A stretch of 64,000 bases of DNA from Otis tarda (Eukaryota; Chordata; Aves; Otidiformes; Otididae), in the NCBI GenBank assembly GCA_026413225.1, contig JAPMTP010000076.1:186001-250000 (forward strand). Reading direction: 5' to 3'. The notes under the pieces are model-generated. The model worked only from the letters and a program-made list of their open reading frames with translations, ran no database searches and was not told where the DNA came from. This document shows, one piece after another, positions 22,425 through 35,704 of the stretch (position 1 is the stretch's first letter; the number at the start of each line of letters is the position of its first letter). Position numbers and translations under genes: made by a program.

Positions 22425-24566
22425 ATGCCTCGTGGTAAGCAGTTGGAATGCAGCTGTGAGTTGTCAGCTCCACCCCTGGTGAGTCAGGAGCCCGCCCACA
22501 AGCTGCCAGCAGCCAGCCCAGGCACAGGCACCTGTAGCTGGCTGTTGGTGGCTCCAAACAAAGTCTAAAAGAGCATTTTTGGTTGCCCATTTCACTTCAG
22601 ATCCCCTGCCCAGTGCAGTTTTGCCTGCTCTGAAGCAATTTTGTCCGTGCAGCAAAATGGCTGATGCCTCCTGGTAAGCAGTTGGAATGCAGCTGTGAGT
22701 TGTCAGCTCCACCCCTGGTGAGTCAGGAGCCCGCCCACAAGCTGCCAGCAGCCAGCCCAGGCACAGGCACTGTAGCTGGCTGTTGGTGGCTCCAAACAAA
22801 GTCTAAAAGAGCTTTTTTGGTTGCCTATTTCACTTCAGATCCCCTGCCCAGTGCAGTTTTGCCTGCTCTGAAGCAGTTTGTCCCTGCAGCAAAATGGCTG
22901 ATGCCTCGTGGTAAGCAGTTGGAATGCAGCTGTGAGTTGTCAGCTCCACCCCTGGTGAGTCAGGAGCCCGCCCACAAGCTGCCAGCAGCCAGCCCAGGCA
23001 CAGGCACTGTAGCTGGCTGTTGGTGGCTCCAAACAAAGTCTAAAAGAGCTTTTTTGGTTGCCTATTTCACTTCAGATCCCCTGCCCAGTGCAGTTTTGCC
23101 TGCTCTGAAGCAAGTTTGTCCCTGCAGCAAAATGGCTGACGCCTCGTGGTAAGCAGTTGCAATGCAGCTGTGAGTTGTCAGCTGCACCCCTGGTGAGTCA
23201 GGAGCCCGCCCACAAGCTGCCAGCAGCCAAAACAGGCACAGGCACTGTAGCTGGCTGTTGGTGGCTCCAAACAAAGTCTAAAAGAGCTTTTTTGGTTGCC
23301 CATTTCACTTCAGATCCCCTGCCCAGTGCAGTTTTGCCTGCTCTGAAGCAAGTTTGTCCCTGCAGCAAAATGGCTGATGCCTCGTGGTAAGCAGTTGGAA
23401 TGCAGCTGTGAGTTGTCAGCTCCACCCCTGGTGAGTCAGGAGCCCGCCCACAAGCTGCCAGCAGCCAGCCCAGGCACAGGCACTGTAGCTGGCTGTTGGT
23501 GGCTCCAAACAAAGTCTAAAAGAGCATTTTTGGTTGCCCATTTCACTTCAGATCCCCTGCCCAGTGCAGTTTTGCCTGCTCTGAAGCAAGTTTGTCCCTG
23601 CAGCAAAATGGCTGATGCCTCCTGGTAAGCAGTTGGAATGCAGCTGTGAGTTGTCAGCTCCACCCCTGGTGAGTCAGGAGCCCGCCCACAAGCTGCCAGC
23701 AGCCAGCCCAGGCACAGGCACTGTAGCTGGCTGTTGGTGGCTCCAAACAAAGTCTAAAAGAGCTTTTTTGGTTGCCTATTTCACTTCAGATCCCCTGCCC
23801 AGTGCAGTTTTGCCTGCTCTGAAGCAATTTTGTCCGTGCAGCAAAATGGCTGATGCCTCGTGGTAAGCAGTTGGAATGCAGCTGTGAGTTGTCAGCTCCA
23901 CCCCTGGTGAGTCAGGAGCCCGCCCACAAGCTGCCAGCAGCCAGCCCAGGCACAGGCACTGTAGCTGGCTGTTGGTGGCTCCAAACAAAGTCTAAAAGAG
24001 CATTTTTGGTTGCCCATTTCACTTCAGATCCCCTGCCCAGTGCAGTTTTGCCTGCTCTGAAGCAAGTTTGTCCCTGCAGCAAAATGGCTGATGCCTCCTG
24101 GTAAGCAGTTGGAATGCAGCTGTGAGTTGTCAGCTCCACCCCTGGTGAGTCAGGAGCCCGCCCACAAGCTGCCAGCAGCCAGCCCAGGCACAGGCACTGT
24201 AGCTGGCTGTTGGTGGCTCCAAACAAAGTCTAAAAGAGCTTTTTTGGTTGCCTATTTCACTTCAGATCCCCTGCCCAGTGCAGTTTTGCCTGCTCTGAAG
24301 CAAGTTTGTCCCTGCAGCAAAATGGCTGATGCCTCGTGGTAAGCAGTTGGAATGCAGCTGTGAGTTGTCAGCTCCACCCCTGGTGAGTCAGGAGCCCGCC
24401 CACAAGCTGCCAGCAGCCAGCCCAGGCACAGGCACTGTAGCTGGCTGTTGGTGGCTCCAAACAAAGTCTAAAAGAGCTTTTTTGGTTGCCTATTTCACTT
24501 CAGATCCCCTGCCCAGTGCAGTTTTGCCTGCTCTGAAGCAAGTTTGTCCCTGCAGCAAAATGGCTG

Positions 24567-24800
24567 ACGCCTCGTGGTAAGCAGTTGGAATGCAGCTGTG
24601 AGTTGTCAGCTCCACCCCTGGTGAGTCAGGAGCCCGCCCACAAGCTGCCAGCAGCCAGCACAGGCACAGGCACTGTAGCTGGCTGTTGGTGGCTCCAAAC
24701 AAAGTCTAAAAGAGCTTTTTTGGTTGCCCATTTCACTTCAGATCCCCTGCCCAGTGCAGTTTTGCCTGCTCTGAAGCTTGTCTCTGCAGCAAAATGGCTG
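24567..24800 (+). repeat. 234-bp monomer ending gaagcttgtctctg
   Basis: The ending 'gaagcttgtctctgcagc' is nearly the edge form (gaagcttgtctccgcagc at 1818). The rest of the unit (acgcctcgtgg, agcac, gcccatttc) is core-like, so this may be a chimaera of the two. Confidence 0.75.
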
Positions 24801-27800
24801 ATGCCTCGTGGTAAGCAGTTGGAATGCAGCTGTGAGTTGTCAGCTCCACCCCTGGTGAGTCAGGAGCCCGCCCACAAGCTGCCAGCAGCCAGCCCAGGCA
24901 CAGGCACTGTAGCTGGCTGTTGGTGGCTCCAAACAAAGTCTAAAAGAGCATTTTTGGTTGCCTATTTCACTTCAGATCCCCTGCCCAGTGCAGTTTTGCC
25001 TGCTCTGAAGCAAGTTTGTCCCTGCAGCAAAATGGCTGATGCCTCGTGGTAAGCAGTTGGAATGCAGCTGTGAGTTGTCAGCTCCACCCCTGGTGAGTCA
25101 GGAGCCCGCCCACAAGCTGCCAGCAGCCAGCCCAGGCACAGGCACTGTAGCTGGCTGTTGGTGGCTCCAAACAAAGTCTAAAAGAGCTTTTTTGGTTGCC
25201 TATTTCACTTCAGATCCCCTGCCCAGTGCAGTTTTGCCTGCTCTGAAGCAAGTTTGTCCCTGCAGCAAAATGGCTGATGCCTCGTGGTAAGCAGTTGGAA
25301 TGCAGCTGTGAGTTGTCAGCTCCACCCCTGGTGAGTCAGGAGCCCGCCCACAAGCTGCCAGCAGCCAGCCCAGGCACAGGCACTGTAGCTGGCTGTTGGT
25401 GGCTCCAAACAAAGTCTAAAAGAGCTTTTTTGGTTGCCTATTTCACTTCAGATCCCCTGCCCAGTGCAGTTTTGCCTGCTCTGAAGCAATTTTGTCCGTG
25501 CAGCAAAATGGCTGATGCCTCGTGGTAAGCAGTTGGAATGCAGCTGTGAGTTGTCAGCTCCACCCCTGGTGAGTCAGGAGCCCGCCCACAAGCTGCCAGC
25601 AGCCAGCCCAGGCACAGGCACTGTAGCTGGCTGTTGGTGGCTCCAAACAAAGTCTAAAAGAGCTTTTTTGGTTGCCTATTTCACTTCAGATCCCCTGCCC
25701 AGTGCAGTTTTGCCTGCTCTGAAGCAATTTTGTCCCTGCAGCAAAATGGCTGACGCCTCGTGGAAAGCAGTTGGAATGCAGCTGTGAGTTGTCAGCTCCA
25801 CCCCTGGTGAGTCAGGAGCCCGCCCACAAGCTGCCAGCAGCCAGCCCAGGCACAGGCACTGTAGCTGGCTGTTGGTGGCTCCAAACAAAGTCTAAAAGAG
25901 CTTTTTTGGTTGCCTATTTCACTTCAGATCCCCTGCCCAGTGCAGTTTTGCCTGCTCTGAAGCAAGTTTGTCCCTGCAGCAAAATGGCTGACGCCTCGTG
26001 GTAAGCAGTTGCAATGCAGCTGTGAGTTGTCAGCTCCACCCCTGGTGAGTCAGGAGCCCGCCCACAAGCTGCCAGCAGCCAGCCCAGGCACAGGCACTGT
26101 AGCTGGCTGTTGGTGGCTCCAAACAAAGTCTAAAAGAGCTTTTTTGGTTGCCTATTTCACTTCAGATCCCCTGCCCAGTGCAGTTTTGCCTGCTCTGAAG
26201 CAAGCTTGTCCCTGCAGCAAAATGGCTGATGCCTCGTGGTAAGCAGTTGGAATGCAGCTGTGAGTTGTCAGCTCCACCCCTGGTGAGTCAGGAGCCCGCC
26301 CACAAGCTGCCAGCAGCCAGCCCAGGCACAGGCACTGTAGCTGGCTGTTGGTGGCTCCAAACAAAGTCTAAAAGAGCATTTTTGGTTGCCCATTTCACTT
26401 CAGATCCCCTGCCCAGTGCAGTTTTGCCTGCTCTGAAACAAGTTTGTCCCTGCAGCAAAATGGCTGATGCCTCCTGGTAAGCAGTTGGAATGCAGCTGTG
26501 AGTTGTCAGCTCCACCCCTGGTGAGTCAGGAGCCCGCCCACAAGCTGCCAGCAGCCAGCCCAGGCACAGGCACTGTAGCTGGCTGTTGGTGGCTCCAAAC
26601 AAAGTCTAAAAGAGCTTTTTTGGTTGCCTATTTCACTTCAGATCCCCTGCCCAGTGCAGTTTTGCCTGCTCTGAAGCAAGTTTGTCCCTGCAGCAAAATG
26701 GCTGACGCCTCGTGGTAAGCAGTTGGAATGCAGCTGTGAGTTGTCAGCTCCACCCCTGGTGAGTCAGGAGCCCGCCCACAAGCTGCCAGCAGCCAGCCCA
26801 GGCACAGGCACTGTAGCTGGCTGTTGGTGGCTCCAAACAAAGTCTAAAAGAGCTTTTTTGGTTGCCTATTTCACTTCAGATCCCCTGCCCAGTGCAGTTT
26901 TGCCTGCTCTGAAGCAAGTTTGTCCCTGCAGCAAAATGGCTGACGCCTCGTGGTAAGCAGTTGGAATGCAGCTGTGAGTTGTCAGCTCCACCCCTGGTGA
27001 GTCAGGAGCCCGCCCACAAGCTGCCAGCAGCCAGCACAGGCACAGGCACTGTAGCTGGCTGTTGGTGGCTCCAAACAAAGTCTAAAAGAGCTTTTTTGGT
27101 TGCCCATTTCACTTCAGATCCCCTGCCCAGTGCAGTTTTGCCTGCTCTGAAGCAAGTTTGTCCCTGCAGCAAAATGGCTGATGCCTCGTGGTAAGCAGTT
27201 GGAATGCAGCTGTGAGTTGTCAGCTCCACCCCTGGTGAGTCAGGAGCCCGCCCACAAGCTGCCAGCAGCCAGCCCAGGCACAGGCACTGTAGCTGGCTGT
27301 TGGTGGCTCCAAACAAAGTCTAAAAGAGCTTTTTTGGTTGCCTATTTCACTTCAGATCCCCTGCCCAGTGCAGTTTTGCCTGCTCTGAAGCAATTTTGTC
27401 CGTGCAGCAAAATGGCTGATGCCTCGTGGTAAGCAGTTGGAATGCAGCTGTGAGTTGTCAGCTCCACCTCCTGGTGAGTCAGGAGCCCGCCCACAAGCTG
27501 CCAGCAGCCAGCCCAGGCACAGGCACTGTAGCTGGCTGTTGGTGGCTCCAAACAAAGTCTAAAAGAGCATTTTTGGTTGCCTATTTCACTTCAGATCCCC
27601 TGCCCAGTGCAGTTTTGCCTGCTCTGAAAGCAAGTTTGTCCCTGCAGCAAAATGGCTGATGCCTCCTGGTAAGCAGTTGGAATGCAGCTGTGAGTTGTCA
27701 GCTCCACCCCTGGTGAGTCAGGAGCCCGCCCACAAGCTGCCAGCAGCCAGCCCAGGCACAGGCACTGTAGCTGGCTGTTGGTGGCTCCAAACAAAGTCTA

Positions 27801-30800
27801 AAAGAGCTTTTTTGGTTGCCTATTTCACTTCAGATCCCCTGCCCAGTGCAGTTTTGCCTGCTCTGAAGCAAGTTTGTCCCTGCAGCAAAATGGCTGATGC
27901 CTCGTGGTAAGCAGTTGGAATGCAGCTGTGAGTTGTCAGCTCCACCCCTGGTGAGTCAGGAGCCCGCCCACAAGCTGCCAGCAGCCAGCCCAGGCACAGG
28001 CACTGTAGCTGGCTGTTGGTGGCTCCAAACAAAGTCTAAAAGAGCTTTTTTGGTTGCCTATTTCACTTCAGATCCCCTGCCCAGTGCAGTTTTGCCTGCT
28101 CTGAAGCAAGTTTGTCCCTGCAGCAAAATGGCTGACGCCTCGTGGAAAGCAGTTGCAATGCAGCTGTGAGTTGTCAGCTCCACCCCTGGTGAGTCAGGAG
28201 CCCGCCCACAAGCTGCCAGCAGCCAGCACAGGCACAGGCACTGTAGCTGGCTGTTGGTGGCTCCAAACAAAGTCTAAAAGAGCTTTTTTGGTTGCCCATT
28301 TCACTTCAGATCCCCTGCCCAGTGCAGTTTTGCCTGCTCTGAAGCAAGTTTGTCCCTGCAGCAAAATGGCTGATGCCTCGTGGTAAGCAGTTGGAATGCA
28401 GCTGTGAGTTGTCAGCTCCACCCCTGGTGAGTCAGGAGCCCGCCCACAAGCTGCCAGCAGCCAGCCCAGGCACAGGCACTGTAGCTGGCTGTTGGTGGCT
28501 CCAAACAAAGTCTAAAAGAGCATTTTTGGTTGCCCATTTCACTTCAGATCCCCTGCCCAGTGCAGTTTTGCCTGCTCTGAAGCAATTTTGTCCGTGCAGC
28601 AAAATGGCTGATGCCTCCTGGTAAGCAGTTGGAATGCAGCTGTGAGTTGTCAGCTCCACCCCTGGTGAGTCAGGAGCCCGCCCACAAGCTGCCAGCAGCC
28701 AGCCCAGGCACAGGCACTGTAGCTGGCTGTTGGTGGCTCCAAACAAAGTCTAAAAGAGCTTTTTTGGTTGCCTATTTCACTTCAGATCCCCTGCCCAGTG
28801 CAGTTTTGCCTGCTCTGAAGCAAGTTTGTCCCTGCAGCAAAATGGCTGATGCCTCGTGGTAAGCAGTTGGAATGCAGCTGTGAGTTGTCAGCTCCACCCC
28901 TGGTGAGTCAGGAGCCCGCCCACAAGCTGCCAGCAGCCAGCCCAGGCACAGGCACTGTAGCTGGCTGTTGGTGGCTCCAAACAAAGTCTAAAAGAGCTTT
29001 TTTGGTTGCCTATTTCACTTCAGATCCCCTGCCCAGTGCAGTTTTGCCTGCTCTGAAGCAAGTTTGTCCCTGCAGCAAAATGGCTGATGCCTCGTGGTAA
29101 GCAGTTGGAATGCAGCTGTGAGTTGTCAGCTCCACCCCTGGTGAGTCAGGAGCCCGCCCACAAGCTGCCAGCAGCCAGCCCAGGCACAGGCACTGTAGCT
29201 GGCTGTTGGTGGCTCCAAACAAAGTCTAAAAGAGCTTTTTTGGTTGCCTATTTCACTTCAGATCCCCTGCCCAGTGCAGTTTTGCCTGCTCTGAAGCAAG
29301 TTTGTCCCTGCAGCAAAATGGCTGACGCCTCGTGGTAAGCAGTTGGAATGCAGCTGTGAGTTGTCAGCTCCACCCCTGGTGAGTCAGGAGCCCGCCCACA
29401 AGCTGCCAGCAGCCAGCACAGGCACTGTAGCTGGCTGTTGGTGGCTCCAAACAAAGTCTAAAAGAGCTTTTTTGGTTGCCCATTTCACTTCAGATCCCCT
29501 GCCCAGTGCAGTTTTGCCTGCTCTGAAGCAAGTTTGTCCCTGCAGCAAAATGGCTGACGCCTCGTGGTAAGCAGTTGCAATGCAGCTGTGAGTTGTCAGC
29601 TCCACCCCTGGTGAGTCAGGAGCCCGCCCACAAGCTGCCAGCAGCCAGCCCAGGCACAGGCACTGTAGCTGGCTGTTGGTGGCTCCAAACAAAGTCTAAA
29701 AGAGCTTTTTTGGTTGCCTATTTCACTTCAGATCCCCTGCCCAGTGCAGTTTTGCCTGCTCTGAAGCAAGTTTGTCCCTGCAGCAAAATGGCTGATGCCT
29801 CGTGGTAAGCAGTTGGAATGCAGCTGTGAGTTGTCAGCTCCACCCCTGGTGAGTCAGGAGCCCGCCCACAAGCTGCCAGCAGCCAGCCCAGGCACAGGCA
29901 CTGTAGCTGGCTGTTGGTGGCTCCAAACAAAGTCTAAAAGAGCTTTTTTGGTTGCCTATTTCACTTCAGATCCCCTGCCCAGTGCAGTTTTGCCTGCTCT
30001 GAAGCAAGTTTGTCCCTGCAGCAAAATGGCTGACGCCTCGTGGTAAGCAGTTGGAATGCAGCTGTGAGTTGTCAGCTCCACCCCTGGTGAGTCAGGAGCC
30101 CGCCCACAAGCTGCCAGCAGCCAGCACAGGCACAGGCACTGTAGCTGGCTGTTGGTGGCTCCAAACAAAGTCTAAAAGAGCTTTTTTGGTTGCCTATTTC
30201 ACTTCAGATCCCCTGCCCAGTGCAGTTTTGCCTGCTCTGAAGCAAGTTTGTCCCCTGCAGCAAAATGGCTGATGCCTCGTGGTAAGCAGTTGGAATGCAG
30301 CTGTGAGTTGTCAGCTCCACCCCTGGTGAGTCAGGAGCCCGCCCACAAGCTGCCAGCAGCCAGCCCAGGCACAGGCACTGTAGCTGGCTGTTGGTGGCTC
30401 CAAACAAAGTCTAAAAGAGCATTTTTGGTTGCCCATTTCACTTCAGATCCACCTGCCCAGTGCAGTTTTGCCTGCTCTGAAAGCAAGTTTGTCCCTGCAG
30501 CAAAATGGCTGATGCCTCCTGGTAAGCAGTTGGAATGCAGCTGTGAGTTGTCAGCTCCACCCCTGGTGAGTCAGGAGCCCGCCCACAAGCTGCCAGCAGC
30601 CAGCCCAGGCACAGGCACTGTAGCTGGCTGTTGGTGGCTCCAAACAAAGTCTAAAAGAGCTTTTTTGGTTGCCTATTTCACTTCAGATCCCCTGCCCAGT
30701 GCAGTTTTGCCTGCTCTGAAGCAAGTTTGTCCCTGCAGCAAAATGGCTGACGCCTCGTGGTAAGCAGTTGGAATGCAGCTGTGAGTTGTCAGCTCCACCC

Positions 30801-31225
30801 CTGGTGAGTCAGGAGCCCGCCCACAAGCTGCCAGCAGCCAGCCCAGGCACAGGCACCGTAGCTGGCTGTTGGTGGCTCCAAACAAAGTCTAAAAGAGCTT
30901 TTTTGGTTGCCTATTTCACTTCAGATCCCCTGCCCAGTGCAGTTTTGCCTGCTCTGAAGCAAGTTTGTCCCTGCAGCAAAATGGCTGATGCCTCGTGGTA
31001 AGCAGTTGGAATGCAGCTGTGAGTTGTCAGCTCCACCCCTGGTGAGTCAGGAGCCCGCCCACAAGCTGCCAGCAGCCAGCCCAGGCACAGGCACTGTAGC
31101 TGGCTGTTGGTGGCTCCAAACAAAGTCTAAAAGAGCTTTTTTGGTTGCCTATTTCACTTCAGATCCCCTGCCCAGTGCAGTTTTGCCTGCTCTGAAGCAA
31201 GTTTGTCCCTGCAGCAAAATGGATG

Positions 31226-31447
31226 ATGCCTCGTGGTAAGCAGTTGGTCAGCTCCGCCTCCTGGTGAGTCAGGAGCCCGCCCACAAGCTGCCAGCAGCCA
31301 GCCCAGGCACAGGCACTGTAGCTGGCTGTTGGTGGCTCCAAACAAAGTCTAAAAGAGCTTTTTTGGTTGCCTATTTCACTTCAGATCCCCTGCCCAGTGC
31401 AGTTTTGCCTGCTCTGAAGCAAGTTTGTCCCTGCAGCAAAATGGCTG
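31226..31447 (+). repeat. Short monomer (222 bp), separate deletion
   Basis: It starts atggatgatgcctcgtgg, then 'gcagttggtcagc', so 17 bp are missing with different breakpoints from the 21-bp class. It then has 'ccgcctcctgg' with one extra base. The atggat start links it to the edge-type short units, but the deletion end is different, which suggests either a second event or gene-conversion repair of a 21-bp unit. Confidence 0.8.
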
Positions 31448-34300
31448 ACGCCTCGTGGTAAGCAGTTGGAATGCAGCTGTGAGTTGTCAGCTCCACCCCT
31501 GGTGAGTCAGGAGCCCGCCCACAAGCTGCCAGCAGCCAGCCCAGGCACAGGCACTGTAGCTGGCTGTTGGTGGCTCCAAACAAAGTCTAAAAGAGCTTTT
31601 TGGTTGCCCATTTCACTTCAGATCCCCTGCCCAGTGCAGTTTTGCCTGCTCTGAAGCAAGTTTGTCCCTGCAGCAAAATGGCTGACGCCTCGTGGTAAGC
31701 AGTTGCAATGCAGCTGTGAGTTGTCAGCTCCACCCCTGGTGAGTCAGGAGCCCGCCCACAAGCTGCCAGCAGCCAGCCCAGGCACAGGCACTGTAGCTGG
31801 CTGTTGGTGGCTCCAAACAAAGTCTAAAAGAGCTTTTTTGGTTGCCTATTTCACTTCAGATCCCCTGCCCAGTGCAGTTTTGCCTGCTCTGAAGCAAGTT
31901 TGTCCCTGCAGCAAAATGGCTGACGCCTCGTGGTAAGCAGTTGGAATGCAGCTGTGAGTTGTCAGCTCCACCCCTGGTGAGTCAGGAGCCCGCCCACAAG
32001 CTGCCAGCAGCCAGCCCAGGCACAGGCACCGTAGCTGGCTGTTGGTGGCTCCAAACAAAGTCTAAAAGAGCTTTTTTGGTTGCCTATTTCACTTCAGATC
32101 CCCTGCCCAGTGCAGTTTTGCCTGCTCTGAAGCAAGTTTGTCCCTGCAGCAAAATGGCTGATGCCTCGTGGTAAGCAGTTGGAATGCAGCTGTGAGTTGT
32201 CAGCTCCACCCCTGGTGAGTCAGGAGCCCGCCCACAAGCTGCCAGCAGCCAGCCCAGGCACAGGCACTGTAGCTGGCTGTTGGTGGCTCCAAACAAAGTC
32301 TAAAAGAGCATTTTTGGTTGCCCATTTCACTTCAGATCCCCTGCCCAGTGCAGTTTTGCCTGCTCTGAAGCAATTTTGTCCCTGCAGCAAAATGGCTGAT
32401 GCCTCCTGGTAAGCAGTTGGAATGCAGCTGTGAGTTGTCAGCTCCACCCCTGGTGAGTCAGGAGCCCGCCCACAAGCTGCCAGCAGCCAGCCCAGGCACA
32501 GGCACTGTAGCTGGCTGTTGGTGGCTCCAAACAAAGTCTAAAAGAGCTTTTTTGGTTGCCTATTTCACTTCAGATCCCCTGCCCAGTGCAGTTTTGCCTG
32601 CTCTGAAGCAAGTTTGTCCCTGCAGCAAAATGGCTGACGCCTCGTGGAAAGCAGTTGGAATGCAGCTGTGAGTTGTCAGCTCCACCCCTGGTGAGTCAGG
32701 AGCCCGCCCACAAGCTGCCAGCAGCCAGCACAGGCACAGGCACCGTAGCTGGCTGTTGGTGGCTCCAAACAAAGTCTAAAAGAGCTTTTTTGGTTGCCTA
32801 TTTCACTTCAGATCCCCTGCCCAGTGCAGTTTTGCCTGCTCTGAAGCAAGTTTGTCCCTGCAGCAAAATGGCTGATGCCTCGTGGTAAGCAGTTGGAATG
32901 CAGCTGTGAGTTGTCAGCTCCACCCCTGGTGAGTCAGGAGCCCGCCCACAAGCTGCCAGCAGCCAAAACAGGCACAGGCACTGTAGCTGGCTGTTGGTGG
33001 CTCCAAACAAAGTCTAAAAGAGCTTTTTTGGTTGCCTATTTCACTTCAGATCCCCTGCCCAGTGCAGTTTTGCCTGCTCTGAAGCAAGTTTGTCCCTGCA
33101 GCAAAATGGCTGATGCCTCGTGGTAAGCAGTTGGAATGCAGCTGTGAGTTGTCAGCTCCACCCCTGGTGAGTCAGGAGCCCGCCCACAAGCTGCCAGCAG
33201 CCAGCCCAGGCACAGGCACTGTAGCTGGCTGTTGGTGGCTCCAAACAAAGTCTAAAAGAGCTTTTTTGGTTGCCTATTTCACTTCAGATCCCCTGCCCAG
33301 TGCAGTTTTGCCTGCTCTGAAGCAAGTTTGTCCCTGCAGCAAAATGGCTGACGCCTCGTGGTAAGCAGTTGGAATGCAGCTGTGAGTTGTCAGCTCCACC
33401 CCTGGTGAGTCAGGAGCCCGCCCACAAGCTGCCAGCAGCCAGCCCAGGCACAGGCACTGTAGCTGGCTGTTGGTGGCTCCAAACAAAGTCTAAAAGAGCT
33501 TTTTGGTTGCCTATTTCACTTCAGATCCCCTGCCCAGTGCAGTTTTGCCTGCTCTGAAGCAAGCTTGTCCCTGCAGCAAAATGGCTGATGCCTCCTGTTA
33601 AGCAGTTGGAATGCAGCTGTGAGTTGTCAGCTCCACCCCTGGTGAGTCAGGAGCCCGCCCACAAGCTGCCAGCAGCCAGCCCAGGCACAGGCACTGTAGC
33701 TGGCTGTTGGTGGCTCCAAACAAAGTCTAAAAGAGCTTTTTTGGTTGCCTATTTCACTTCAGATCCCCTGCCCAGTGCAGTTTTGCCTGCTCTGAAGCAA
33801 GTTTGTCCCTGCAGCAAAATGGCTGATGCCTCGTGGTAAGCAGTTGGAATGCAGCTGTGAGTTGTCAGCTCCACCCCTGGTGAGTCAGGAGCCCGCCCAC
33901 AAGCTGCCAGCAGCCAGCCCAGGCACAGGCACTGTAGCTGGCTGTTGGTGGCTCCAAACAAAGTCTAAAAGAGCTTTTTTGGTTGCCTATTTCACTTCAG
34001 ATCCCCTGCCCAGTGCAGTTCTGCCTGCTCTGAAACAAGTTTGTCCCTGCAGCAAAATGGCTGATGCCTCGTGGAAAGCACTTGGAATGCAGCTGTGAGT
34101 TGTCAGCTCCACCCCTGGTGAGTCAGGAGCCCGCCCACAAGCTGCCAGCAGCCAGACAGGCACAGGCACTGTAGCTGGCTGTTGGTGGCTCCAAACAAAG
34201 TCTAAAAGAGCTTTTTTGGTTGCCCATTTCACTTCAGATCCCCTGCCCAGTGCAGTTTTGCCTGCTCTGAAGCAAGTTTGTCCCTGCAGCAAAATGGCTG

Positions 34301-34538
34301 ACGCCTCGTGGTAAGCAGTTGCAATGCAGCTGTGAGTTTTCAGCTCCACCCCTGGTGAGTCAGGAGCCCGCCCACAAGCTGCCAGCAGCCAGCCCAGGCA
34401 CAGGCACTGTAGCTGGCTGTTGGTGGCTCCAAACAAAGTCTAAAAGAGCTTTTTTGGTTGCCTATTTCACTTCAGATCCCCTGCCCAGTGCAGTTTTGCC
34501 TGCTCTGAAGCAAGTTTGTCCCTGCAGCAAAATGGCTG
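34301..34538 (+). repeat. Monomer of the gttgcaatg / gttttcag subtype
   Basis: It has gttgcaatg in place of gttggaatg and 'gagttttcag' in place of 'gagttgtcag'. The double marker recurs at 40658-40895, 46828-47062, 50867-51104 and 54674-54912 and nowhere to the left of 34 kb. Confidence 0.85.
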
Positions 34539-35487
34539 ATGCCTCGTGGTAAGCAGTTGGAATGCAGCTGTGAGTTGTCAGCTCCACCCCTGGTGAGTCA
34601 GGAGCCCGCCCACAAGCTGCCAGCAGCCAGCCCAGGCACAGGCACTGTAGCTGGCTGTTGGTGGCTCCAAACAAAGTCTAAAAGAGCTTTTTTGGTTGCC
34701 TATTTCACTTCAGATCCCCTGCCCAGTGCAGTTTTGCCTGCTCTGAAGCAAGTTTGTCCCTGCAGCAAAATGGCTGATGCCTCCTGTAAGCAGTTGGAAT
34801 GCAGCTGTGAGTTGTCAGCTCCACCCCTGGTGAGTCAGGAGCCCGCCCACAAGCTGCCAGCAGCCAAACAGGCACAGGCACTGTAGCTGGCTGTTGGTGG
34901 CTCCAAACAAAGTCTAAAAGAGCTTTTTGGTTGCCTATTTCACTTCAGATCCCCTGCCCAGTGCAGTTTTGCCTGCTCTGAAGCAAGTTTGTCCCTGCAG
35001 CAAAATGGCTGATGCCTCGTGGTAAGCAGTTGGAATGCAGCTGTGAGTTGTCAGCTCCACCCCTGGTGAGTCAGGAGCCCGCCCACAAGCTGCCAGCAGC
35101 CAGCCCAGGCACAGGCACTGTAGCTGGCTGTTGGTGGCTCCAAACAAAGTCTAAAAGAGCATTTTTGGTTGCCCATTTCACTTCAGATCCCCTGCCCAGT
35201 GCAGTTTTGCCTGCTCTGAAGCAATTTTGTCCGTGCAGCAAAATGGCTGATGCCTCCTGGTAAGCAGTTGGAATGCAGCTGTGAGTTGTCAGCTCCACCC
35301 CTGGTGAGTCAGGAGCCCGCCCACAAGCTGCCAGCAGCCAGCCCAGGCACAGGCACCGTAGCTGGCTGTTGGTGGCTCCAAACAAAGTCTAAAAGAGCTT
35401 TTTTGGTTGCCTATTTCACTTCAGATCCCCTGCCCAGTGCAGTTTTGCCTGCTCTGAAGCAAGTTTGTCCCTGCAGCAAAATGGCTG

Positions 35488-35704
35488 ATGCCTCCTGGTA
35501 AGTAGTCAGCTCCGCCCCTGGTGAGTCAGGAGCCCGCCCACAAGCTGCCAGCAGCCAGCCCAGGCACAGGCACCGTAGCTGGCTGTTGGTGGCTCCAAAC
35601 AAAGTCTAAAAGAGCTTTTTTGGTTGCCCATTTCACTTCAGATCCCCTGCCCAGTGCAGTTTTGCCTGCTCTGAAGCAAGTTTGTCCCTGCAGCAAAATG
35701 GCTG
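35488..35704 (+). repeat. Short monomer (217 bp), 21-bp deletion subtype
   Basis: It has 'gtaagtagtcagctccgcc', agccc, caccgtag and gcccatttc. The same combination occurs at 42800-43016, 7,312 bp away, and both are followed by an acgcctcgtgg unit, so the two are probably copies of one block. Confidence 0.85.

Larger units (their letters stand above)
6777..32398 (+). repeat. Core array, mosaic part with alternating subtypes
   Basis: Units are nearly all 237-239 bp and differ at few positions, but subtypes are strongly intermixed. A recurrent pair is a 'gcatttttgg ... gcccatttc' unit beginning atgcctcgtgg, followed by a unit beginning atgcctcctgg with six T and gcctatttc. Pairs occur at 13903/14141, 14616/14855, 15093/15332, 16760/16998, 17713/17951, 19830/20068, 22425/22664, 23377/23615, 23853/24091, 26229/26467, 28373/28611, 30272/30512 and 32161/32399. 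Spacing of the first members is 2, 3, 4 or more monomers, with 4 (about 952 bp) frequent. This is a loose higher-order structure rather than a fixed one. The right limit is approximate; further pairs occur at 35012 and 37609. Confidence 0.75.
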
